In this document: positions 1 to 5,530 of the stretch, piece by piece
How the letters are laid out: every line of letters begins with the position of its first letter
Position numbering within the stretch: the first letter of the stretch is position 1
Assembly (NCBI GenBank): GCA_900549655.1
Contig: UROZ01000079.1
Span: forward strand, 1-9,135
Length of the DNA: 9,135 nucleotides
From: an uncultured Collinsella sp.
GTDB lineage: Bacteria; Actinomycetota; Coriobacteriia; Coriobacteriales; Coriobacteriaceae
Direction: 5' to 3'
Notes under the pieces: generated by a model
Seen by the model: only the letters and a program-made list of their open reading frames with translations
The model's database searches: none
What the model was told of the DNA's origin: nothing
Translations under genes and position numbers: made by a program

Positions 1-140
1 ACGGCAAACGCATCGGTATCGAAGTGCGTGATCGGGCCGATGCCGCACGTGCCGGCGCACATGGCCGCCCAGGTGGCAAGCGCCGTGTTACCGAGCGGCG
101 ATACGGCACCGATACCGGTGATTGCAACTCTCTGTTCCAT
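1..140 (-). CDS. fabF: Beta-ketoacyl-ACP synthase II (FabF), N-terminal part, cut by window edge
   Basis: The first 46 residues read MEQRVAITGIGAVSPLG and onward to a CGIGPITHFDTD stretch. This is the typical start of KAS II: the VAITGxGxVSPLG strand, then the G-I-xx-I-xx-FD motif. The enzyme condenses malonyl-ACP with a growing acyl-ACP in the cytoplasm. The catalytic Cys-His-His residues lie beyond the left edge and cannot be checked. The ATG at 138-140 is preceded by the strong Shine-Dalgarno GAGGAGA (146-152) at 5-nt spacing, which fixes the start. The gene lies 39 nt downstream of fabG and is clearly in the same operon. FabB is a conceivable alternative, but operon position and N-terminus favour FabF. 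Confidence 0.93.
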   Translation of the reverse strand, partial: MEQRVAITGIGAVSPLGNTALATWAAMCAGTCGIGPITHFDTDAFA

Positions 141-179
141 CTTGGTCTCCTCATCCAAGCCGTTGTTCGGCCCTGGTTT

Positions 180-953
180 CTACATCGCCATTCCGCCGTC
201 GACGCGCACGACCTCGCCCGTAATGTAGGCAGCCGCATCACTCGCCAAAAAGCGCACCACGCCGGCCACTTCCTCGGGGCGCGCCATGCGCCTCAGGGGA
301 ATCTGCTCCTCGGTTGCCGCGCGAACCTTCTCCGAGAGCTTTGCCGTCATATCCGTCTCGACAAACCCGGGTGCGACCGCGTTCACTCGTACGCCGCGGG
401 ACGCAAGCTCGCGCGCTACCGCCTTGGTCAGACCGATGACGCCCGCCTTGGAGGCTGCATAGTTGGCCTGCCCGGCATTGCCCATCAGGCCCACAACCGA
501 GCTCATGTTGATGACGCAACCGCCGCGCTGGCGCATAAAGGTCTTGGTGAGCGCGCGCGTCGTATTGAACGTGCCCTTGAGATTGACATCGAGCACGCGG
601 TCGAAGGCATCGTCGCCCATACGCATGAGCAGGCCGTCGCGCGTGATGCCGGCGTTGTTGACGAGCGCCCAAATGGAGCCGAAGTCGTTGAGGACCGTCT
701 CCACGCATGTGTTGACGGCGGCGGGGTCGGCCACGTCACATTGATATGCGCGTGCCGTGGCGCCTGACGCCTCGCAGGCTTCGCACGTCTCGCGCGCCGC
801 ATCGACGCTGCCGGCATAGACGACGGCGATATCAAAGCCGTCCTCCGCCAAGCCCACGGCACAAGCGCGACCGATGCCGCGCGAGCCGCCCGTGACCAGC
901 GCCACGCGGCGCGATCCGTCGCGCTCGAGCGCGCCGTTGTTCAAGTTGCCCAT
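180..953 (-). CDS. fabG: 3-oxoacyl-ACP reductase FabG
   Basis: This 257-residue short-chain dehydrogenase reduces beta-ketoacyl-ACP to the beta-hydroxy form with NADPH. Visible motifs are the Rossmann TGGSRGIG (residues 21-28), NNAG (99-102), the structural Asn124 in DVNLKG, the catalytic serine in NMSS (Ser152), and YxxxK with Tyr165 and Lys169. The C-terminus has the typical FLASDAAAYITGEVVRVDGG. Length is close to the usual 245-250. About ten extra N-terminal residues precede the first strand. The ATG at 951-953 has AAAGGAAC just upstream, and no alternative start lies nearer the Rossmann strand, so I kept it. It sits 30 nt after fabD and 39 nt before fabF. Generic SDR enzymes share these motifs, but the fab context makes FabG near certain. 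Confidence 0.97.
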   Translation of the reverse strand: MGNLNNGALERDGSRRVALVTGGSRGIGRACAVGLAEDGFDIAVVYAGSVDAARETCEACEASGATARAYQCDVADPAAVNTCVETVLNDFGSIWALVNNAGITRDGLLMRMGDDAFDRVLDVNLKGTFNTTRALTKTFMRQRGGCVINMSSVVGLMGNAGQANYAASKAGVIGLTKAVARELASRGVRVNAVAPGFVETDMTAKLSEKVRAATEEQIPLRRMARPEEVAGVVRFLASDAAAYITGEVVRVDGGMAM

Positions 954-983
954 GTCGTTCCTTTCGGGTTACAGCCCTGTGGG

Positions 984-1910
984 CTATGCGAGCTCGTCGG
1001 CAATAGCTGCGACCTGTTCGACCGTTTCGCACGAATACACACGAACGTCGCTCAACGTACGCTTGACCAAGCCGGACAGCGTTTTGCCGGGGCCGACCTC
1101 AATAAACGTGTCGATGCCTTGATCCTGCAGAGCATGCAGCGTGTCGACCCAGCGCACGGCATGACTCACCTGGTTGGCCAAGACATCCGACGCTGCTCGC
1201 GGGTCCGCCGGATAGGGCGCCGCCGTCATATTTGCCATAACAGGAATGAGCAACGGGGACGGCGCGTGACCGGCATCGATATATGCAGCAAGGCCACAGG
1301 TCGCCTCGGCCATATAGGGGCTATGGAATGCACCCGACACCGCGACTTTCATAGCGCGGCCACCAGCCTCTTTTACCAGGACGTCGAGGGTCTGCAACGC
1401 ATCGGGCGCTCCGGCCACAACCGTCTGCTGGGGGCTGTTGTAGTTGACCGGCCAACAGTCCTCGCCGGCCTGTTTTGCCAAGCCCTCGACCTGCGCCGCA
1501 TCGAGTTTGATGACGGCGCGCATTCCGCCGGGGTGACGCTCAGCCGCCGTGGCCATAAGCGCCGCGCGCTCGCACACAAGCTCAAAGCCCGCTCGCGTAT
1601 CGAACGCCCCCGCAAAGGTGAGCGCGGCGACCTCGCCCAGCGAGAATCCCGCACAAGCGGCAGGTACCACGCCGCGCTCGCGCAGGGCGACGGCGACAGC
1701 CAAGTCGTGCACGAATACGCAAGGCTGCGTGTTCTCGGTCTGCGAGAGCTCCTCTTTCGAGGCGCTCCGGCACTGCTCGCTCGTCCCCGGGCGCACCTCG
1801 TCGGCGATCGCAAACACCTCGGCAGCCGCCGGCGATGTCTCGATCAAGTCGACGCCCATCGCGGGATGCTGGGCACCCTGACCGGCAAACAGAAACGCTA
1901 CGCTACCCAT
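984..1910 (-). CDS. fabD: Malonyl-CoA:ACP transacylase FabD
   Basis: This 308-residue malonyltransferase moves malonyl from CoA to ACP, supplying the extender unit for FabH and FabF. Visible are the N-terminal FLFAGQGAQ (residues 6-14), the nucleophile elbow GFSLGE with Ser90, Arg115 in CERAALM, His196 in GAFHSPYM, and Gln247 in ANQVSHAVRW. These correspond to the Ser, Arg, His and Gln of E. coli FabD. The GPGKTLSGL motif near residue 273 is also typical. A longer reading frame extends upstream, but the added residues are Arg-rich shadow sequence of fabK. The ATG at 1908-1910 begins right at the conserved start and has AAGGGTG upstream. It overlaps the 3' end of fabK by 13 nt, which suggests translational coupling. 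Confidence 0.96.
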   Translation of the reverse strand: MGSVAFLFAGQGAQHPAMGVDLIETSPAAAEVFAIADEVRPGTSEQCRSASKEELSQTENTQPCVFVHDLAVAVALRERGVVPAACAGFSLGEVAALTFAGAFDTRAGFELVCERAALMATAAERHPGGMRAVIKLDAAQVEGLAKQAGEDCWPVNYNSPQQTVVAGAPDALQTLDVLVKEAGGRAMKVAVSGAFHSPYMAEATCGLAAYIDAGHAPSPLLIPVMANMTAAPYPADPRAASDVLANQVSHAVRWVDTLHALQDQGIDTFIEVGPGKTLSGLVKRTLSDVRVYSCETVEQVAAIADELA

Positions 1911-2842
1911 GCGGACGCACCCTTCAGGACATGCTCGGCGCCATCGACCAGATCGTCGACGATTTCGCGTGCGCTCTGGCGTTCGTTGACCATGCCGGCA
2001 ATCTGTCCGCACAAATACGAACCCTCTTCGTAATTACCGTCCTTTGCGGCTTTACGAAGCGCTCCCGTGCCCATGGCCCCGAGCTCCTCGGGACTTGCGC
2101 CCGCCGCCTCGTTCTTGGCATACGCGTTGGTAAAGGGGCTCTTGAGGGCGCGAACCGGATGTCCCGTCGAGCGACCGGTCGCACGCGTCGACGTGTCGCC
2201 CGCCTTGAGCACCAGCTCTTTGTACTGTTCGGATACGGTGCACTCGTTTGCGACCAGAAAGCGTGTTCCCACCTGGACGCCGGCAGCGCCGAGCATAAAG
2301 GCGGCCGCCACACCGCGGCCATCGGCGATGCCGCCAGCCGCAACCACGGGAATATCGACCGCATCGACAACCTGCGGCACCAGTGCCATCGTCGAGGTCT
2401 CGCCAATATGGCCGCCTGATTCGGTACCCTCGGCAACCACGGCAGTGGCTCCGCGACGCGCCACGAGACGCGCCAGCGCCACCGAAGCCACGACGGGTAT
2501 GACCTTGATGCCTGCATCGTTCCAGGCCTTCATGTACTTGGTGGGATTGCCGGCGCCGGTCACCACAACGGGCACCCGCTCATCAATCACCACTTGTGCG
2601 ACCTCGTCGACAAACGGGCTCATGAGCATAACGTTGACGCCAAAGGGCTTATCCGTCTTGACGCGCAGCTCGTGAATCTGATCGCGCAGCCAATTTGCGT
2701 CGGCATTCATGGCCGCGATAATGCCTAAGCCGCCCGCCTCGGACACGGCAGATGCCAGCGAGGCGTCGGCAATCCAGGCCATGCCACCCTGGAATACGGG
2801 CTTTTCGATGCCGAGCAGATCGCAGAGAGGAGACTTGAGCAT
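1898..2842 (-). CDS. fabK: Enoyl-ACP reductase II FabK (FMN-dependent)
   Basis: This 314-residue TIM-barrel flavoprotein is of the nitronate monooxygenase/FabK type. It catalyses the last step of each elongation cycle. Motifs are the N-terminal KPVFQGGMAWIADASLA, AAMNAD near residue 45, the signature EGTESGGHIG (138-147, with the His145 important in Streptococcus FabK), and the phosphate-binding AAGGIADGRGV and GVQVGTRFL segments. The start is either ATG at 2842 or GTG at 2845. The junction with acpP reads TAGTGATG, so the acpP stop touches or overlaps the start, and GGAG lies a few bases upstream of both. I chose ATG. Nitronate monooxygenase is the main alternative by fold, but its place between acpP and fabD makes FabK very likely. 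No FabI-type reductase is visible in the window. Confidence 0.94.
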   Translation of the reverse strand: MLKSPLCDLLGIEKPVFQGGMAWIADASLASAVSEAGGLGIIAAMNADANWLRDQIHELRVKTDKPFGVNVMLMSPFVDEVAQVVIDERVPVVVTGAGNPTKYMKAWNDAGIKVIPVVASVALARLVARRGATAVVAEGTESGGHIGETSTMALVPQVVDAVDIPVVAAGGIADGRGVAAAFMLGAAGVQVGTRFLVANECTVSEQYKELVLKAGDTSTRATGRSTGHPVRALKSPFTNAYAKNEAAGASPEELGAMGTGALRKAAKDGNYEEGSYLCGQIAGMVNERQSAREIVDDLVDGAEHVLKGASAWVA

Positions 2843-2844
2843 CA

Positions 2845-3081
2845 CTACTTCTCCAATGCCGCCTCGACCGTATCGACGAACTCGCCGACCGTCTTGGGGT
2901 TCTCCTCGGTATCGAGCTCAATGCCAAACTCGTCCTCGACGGCAACGAGGATCTCGACGGTACCCAGGCTGTCGAGGCCAATCTCCTCGAGCGTGGACTC
3001 GGACTTCATCTCGACATCGTCAAGGCCGGCGGTCTCGCGGATAACGTCGCAAACGCGCTCGAAGGTCTTCTGATCTGCCAT
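2845..3081 (-). CDS. acpP: Acyl carrier protein
   Basis: This 78-residue acidic protein is the carrier of growing acyl chains. The phosphopantetheine attachment motif is EEIGLDSLGTVEI, with the modified serine at position 38 in the DSL triad. Composition is strongly Asp/Glu-rich and length matches canonical ACP (77-82). ATG at 3079-3081 has an excellent Shine-Dalgarno AAAGGAG (3089-3095) at 7-nt spacing, consistent with the high expression expected for ACP. The 51-nt leader between fabH and acpP is A-rich on the message and contains a tiny GCCC/GGGC hairpin. The stop codon abuts the fabK start. Its place between fabH and fabK is the order used in streptococcal and clostridial fab operons. Confidence 0.97.
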   Translation of the reverse strand: MADQKTFERVCDVIRETAGLDDVEMKSESTLEEIGLDSLGTVEILVAVEDEFGIELDTEENPKTVGEFVDTVEAALEK

Positions 3082-3133
3082 GGTAGTTCTCCTTTGTTTG
3101 TGCCCTGGGGGCGTTTTTATTTCCTATGTGCGA

Positions 3134-4093
3134 CTACTTCCAACGAAGTAGATAGCCACCTACATCCAAGCCGGCGCCAAATCCGACTAGGGCGATGGTG
3201 TCGCCCGCGTGCAGCTCGCCGGTATTTGCCAGTCGATCGAGAGCAAGCGGAATGCATGCGCTCGAAATGTTGCCGGTCTCGCGCAACGTGCGAACCACGC
3301 GCTCGTCCGGCACGCCCAGGCGCTTGACCGCCTGACTCAGGATTCGTTCGTTAGCCTGATGGAATACAAAATGGTCGATGTCTTCGACCGAAATGCCCGC
3401 ATCGCTCGCAAGCTTATGGACCGTGTCGCAGATGGCGTTGACGCCGAACTTGAACACGCGGCGGCCATTCATGGACAGCACGCTCTCGCTATCTGCGGAA
3501 GCCTTATACGGCGAGTTGCCGACCAGACCGGGAACGTGCAACGTCTCGACGTCGGGCGCCGTCGAAAGCTCAACAGCAAGGGGATTCTCTCCCCCAGCCC
3601 CTATGACCGCAGCACCCGCGCCATCGCCAAAGAGCACGCACGTGGCACGGTCGGTCCAATCGAGCGCGCGCGTCATCTGCTCGGCGGCTACGACCAGCAC
3701 GTGCTTGGCGCGACCGCGGGCTATATAGCCCTCGGCGACATCGAGCGCAAATACGAAGCCGGCACAAGCTGCCGAAACGTCGAAGGCAGGACATGTGGCA
3801 CCCAGGCACTCGGCAACGGCGCACGCTTCGGCAGGAACGAGATGATCGCCCGTCGTCGTCGAACAGACGATAAGATCCAACTGGCTCGCATCGATTCCGG
3901 ACGTCTGGAGCGCTTGCTCGCTCGCTGCCACGGCAAGGTCGTCGAGTGACTCGGTGGTGCACACATGGCGGCTCTTGATCCCCGTGCGGGTAAAAATCCA
4001 CTCATCCGAGGTGTCAAGGAACTCGGACAGCTCGTCATTGGAAACACTGCACGCAGGAAGCGCCGAGCCTGTTCCAAGAATCGTGAAACCCAT
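3134..4093 (-). CDS. fabH: Beta-ketoacyl-ACP synthase III FabH
   Basis: This 319-residue KAS III starts fatty acid synthesis by condensing an acyl-CoA primer with malonyl-ACP. The catalytic triad is visible: Cys110 in SAACAGFVFAL, His245 in HQANERI and Asn275 in GNISSA. The N-terminal ILGTGSALP, the DEWIFTRTGIKSRH segment and the C-terminal GFGAGLDVGG are all typical. The ATG at 4091-4093 is fixed by a near-perfect Shine-Dalgarno AAAGGAGGT (4099-4107) at 5-nt spacing. A longer frame to 4150 runs through the repeat-containing promoter region and is rejected. As the first gene of the operon it diverges from birA. Its primer preference (acetyl or branched) cannot be told from sequence alone. Confidence 0.97.
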   Translation of the reverse strand: MGFTILGTGSALPACSVSNDELSEFLDTSDEWIFTRTGIKSRHVCTTESLDDLAVAASEQALQTSGIDASQLDLIVCSTTTGDHLVPAEACAVAECLGATCPAFDVSAACAGFVFALDVAEGYIARGRAKHVLVVAAEQMTRALDWTDRATCVLFGDGAGAAVIGAGGENPLAVELSTAPDVETLHVPGLVGNSPYKASADSESVLSMNGRRVFKFGVNAICDTVHKLASDAGISVEDIDHFVFHQANERILSQAVKRLGVPDERVVRTLRETGNISSACIPLALDRLANTGELHAGDTIALVGFGAGLDVGGYLLRWK

Positions 4094-4110
4094 CACTAAC
4101 CTCCTTTGAG

Positions 4111-4128
4111 TTGTTGACGTGTTTACAT
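4111..4128. repeat. Palindromic repeat copy 1 (candidate operator)
   Basis: TTGTTGACGTGTTTACAT on the plus strand is an imperfect palindrome with half-sites GTTGAC and GTTTAC around a GT centre. It matches copy 2 (4159-4176) at 17 of 18 positions. It lies between the fabH Shine-Dalgarno and the proposed fabH -10, so it would fall within the first transcribed bases of the fab mRNA. This is seen directly. Regulator binding is inference. Confidence 0.6.
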
Positions 4129-4138
4129 CGACCAAGAG

Positions 4139-4144
4139 AGGATA
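4139..4144 (-). promoter_or_regulatory. Possible fabH operon -10 element
   Basis: TATCCT on the minus strand is identical to the -10 hexamer of the well-formed rpsL promoter in this window, and lies about 46 bp upstream of the fabH ATG. No good -35 stands 16-18 bp upstream; the bases there (CGTCAA) belong to palindrome copy 2. It may be a weak or activator-dependent promoter, or not a promoter. Confidence 0.35.
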
Positions 4145-4158
4145 ACGCATTTCAGTCG

Positions 4159-4176
4159 TTGTTGACGTGTTAACAT
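4159..4176. repeat. Palindromic repeat copy 2 (candidate operator)
   Basis: TTGTTGACGTGTTAACAT on the plus strand is the better palindrome of the pair (TGTTGACG/TGTTAACA). It starts 48 bp from the start of copy 1. Relative to the proposed fabH -10 it covers the -35 area, and it lies about 95 bp upstream of the birA start codon. It could therefore control either or both divergent genes. The complete 18-bp element was not seen elsewhere in the window. Confidence 0.6.
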
Positions 4177-4251
4177 TAAATTGTCCAAATGCGACAAAGG
4201 CTTCACATTGTGTCTGTCTCTCGACACCATTGCGTTATTCACTTATTCATT

Positions 4252-4259
4252 AAGGAGGT
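4252..4259 (+). promoter_or_regulatory. birA ribosome binding site (decides the start)
   Basis: AAGGAGGT is a near-perfect Shine-Dalgarno, 10 nt before the ATG at 4270. It supports this start rather than the longer frame opening at 4189, whose extra residues resemble no biotin ligase domain. Confidence 0.85.
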
Positions 4260-4269
4260 AGCAGCCGTT

Positions 4270-5046
4270 ATGGATGCCAAATTAACGATAGTCGACGTAA
4301 CCGGATCGACCAACGATGACCTGCTCGAAGCAGGAAAACAGGGAGCGCCGCACGGCACAGGACTTGCCGCCCGGGCTCAGACGGCAGGACGCGGCCGGCG
4401 CGGCCACAAGTGGGATTCAACCGCCGGCAACCTATTGCTTTCGATTGTCCTGCGTCCATGCGTTAATCCTGCAAAGTACTCTGGTCTTGCCGCCGTCAGC
4501 GGCCTAGCGGTGCTCGAGGCACTCGAGGCACAAGGTCTTGCTAACGAGATCGGCCTCAAATGGCCCAACGACCTCGTCGCACGAGGACATAAGCTCGGCG
4601 GCATCTTAGTCGAGGCGGCTCGTGACAACGAGGGCAGGCCCTTCGCCGTCTGCGGCATTGGCGTCAATGTGAACTATGTGCCTTCGGAGGTTCCCGATGG
4701 CGGCCTGCCGGCAATCGGTCTCTCGGACCTCAACGAGAATGTTCCTGCCGTCGATGTGCTACTCAAGGAGGTCTATCACGCGGTCGTGAACGCTGTAGAC
4801 ACATGGGCAGAGCGTCTCAACGCCATGGAAGAAGACGCCGGACCGCTCGCGCCCGTCCACGGCGAATACATCGGTCATCTCAATTGGATTGAGGATCACG
4901 TTATCGCCCGTTCCCCCGCTGGGGACGAGCTGGCGCGTGGCATCTTTCAAACGGTCGATGACTTTGGTCGCGCGTGCATCGAGACAGAAGACGACTTGCG
5001 ATCCTTCCATTTTGAGGAGGCATCGCTGCGCCCCATGGGCAAATAA
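4270..5046 (+). CDS. birA: Biotin--[acetyl-CoA-carboxylase] ligase, monofunctional
   Basis: This 258-residue ligase makes biotinyl-AMP and transfers biotin to the carrier lysine of AccB and related proteins. Motifs are TGSTNDDL (residues 11-18), the adenylate-binding loop GRGRRGHKW (40-48), KWPNDL (97-102), HKLGGILVE (107-115) and GIGVNVN (129-135). A small C-terminal SH3-like domain spans roughly 208-254. With the start fixed at 4270 by a strong Shine-Dalgarno, no room remains for the N-terminal winged helix found in E. coli or Bacillus BirA. This is the class I, non-repressor form. It is divergent from the fab operon, which fits a shared need: biotinylated AccB is required to make malonyl-CoA. 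It converges on rpsJ and shares a terminator region with it. Confidence 0.93.
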   Translation: MDAKLTIVDVTGSTNDDLLEAGKQGAPHGTGLAARAQTAGRGRRGHKWDSTAGNLLLSIVLRPCVNPAKYSGLAAVSGLAVLEALEAQGLANEIGLKWPNDLVARGHKLGGILVEAARDNEGRPFAVCGIGVNVNYVPSEVPDGGLPAIGLSDLNENVPAVDVLLKEVYHAVVNAVDTWAERLNAMEEDAGPLAPVHGEYIGHLNWIEDHVIARSPAGDELARGIFQTVDDFGRACIETEDDLRSFHFEEASLRPMGK

Positions 5047-5097
5047 GACGCCATAGCCACCCATTCGGCCGCATTACCTGGGCCCCAAGGCCACCAT

Positions 5098-5140
5098 TCA
5101 AAACAAAAGAGCCCCGCTGCCGTAATGACAGCGGGGCTCT
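5098..5140 (-). terminator. Rho-independent terminator of the str/rpsJ operon
   Basis: A perfect 12-bp stem (AGAGCCCCGCTG at 5108-5119, CAGCGGGGCTCT at 5129-5140) encloses a 9-nt loop. On the minus strand the stem is followed by TTTGTTTTG, a proper U-tract, so it ends transcription from rpsJ. On the plus strand the following bases (GTAAGCTATG) lack a U-run, so it would be weak for birA. It lies 22 nt past the rpsJ stop. Confidence 0.92.
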
Positions 5141-5161
5141 GTAAGCTATGAGCGGTATCGC

Positions 5162-5470
5162 TTAGAGCTTGATGTCGATGTCGACGCCAGCGGGGAGGTC
5201 GAGACGCATGAGCGAATCAACGGTGCCCGAGGTGGGGTCGAGGATGTCGATGAGGCGCTTGTGGGTGCGCATCTCGAACTGCTCACGGGAGTCCTTGTTC
5301 ACGTGCGGCGAGCGGATAACCGTGTACAGGTTGCGCTCGGTGGGCAGGGGGACAGGACCGGAAACGCGAGCGCCGGTCTTCTGAGCGGTCTCGACGATGA
5401 GCTTCGCGGACTGATCGACGACCTCGTGATCATAGCCCTTGAGGCGAATGCGGATCTTCTGGGTAGCCAA
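5162..5470 (-). CDS. rpsJ: 30S ribosomal protein S10
   Basis: This 102-residue S10 is a 30S head protein; as NusE it also pairs with NusB in transcription antitermination. Family features are IRIRLKGYDHEVVDQSA at the N-terminus, GPVPLPTERNLYTVIRSPHVNKDSREQFE in the middle, and THKRLIDILDPT followed by LPAGVDIDIKL at the end. Length matches E. coli S10 (103). The start is TTG at 5468-5470, with the Shine-Dalgarno GGAGGT (5476-5481) 5 nt upstream; no ATG or GTG gives a better N-terminus. It follows fusA by 60 nt and is followed by a strong terminator, not by rplC. It is therefore cut off from the usual S10 operon, and tuf, often between fusA and rpsJ, is absent. Confidence 0.98.
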   Translation of the reverse strand: MATQKIRIRLKGYDHEVVDQSAKLIVETAQKTGARVSGPVPLPTERNLYTVIRSPHVNKDSREQFEMRTHKRLIDILDPTSGTVDSLMRLDLPAGVDIDIKL

Positions 5471-5488
5471 CTTAAACCTCCAAAGAGT

Positions 5489-5505
5489 GCGAGAGATGTT
5501 CTCGC
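5489..5505 (-). other. Small hairpin in the fusA-rpsJ spacer
   Basis: A perfect 6-bp stem (GCGAGA/TCTCGC) with a 5-nt loop lies in the 60-nt gap between the fusA stop and rpsJ. No U-run follows it, so it is not a terminator. It might be an mRNA processing or stability element. Its function is unknown. Confidence 0.35.
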
Positions 5506-5530
5506 GGATTACGTAACAGGGAGCTCGAAC

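Noticed and set aside
655..663. TTGTTGACG, a possible third copy of the fabH-birA repeat
   Set aside because: Only the first nine bases match; the GTTWACAT half is missing and it lies inside fabG coding sequence.
24..767. Long plus-strand frame opposite fabG and fabF
   Set aside because: It is the antisense shadow of two clear genes, with Arg/His/Ala-rich sequence and no domain motifs.
973..985. AGCCC/GGGCT mini-hairpin at the fabD stop codon
   Set aside because: Five base pairs with a three-base loop and no U-tract. It is too short to call a terminator or regulatory element in GC-rich DNA.
1119..2033. A 304-codon plus-strand frame opposite fabD
   Set aside because: Antisense shadow of fabD. 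It is Arg-rich, without a ribosome site or family motifs.
4177..4269. Biotin-related riboswitch or clear birA promoter in the birA leader
   Set aside because: No structured leader is evident, and candidate -35/-10 pairs (for example TTGTCC at 4181 with CACATT at 4204) match too poorly to report.
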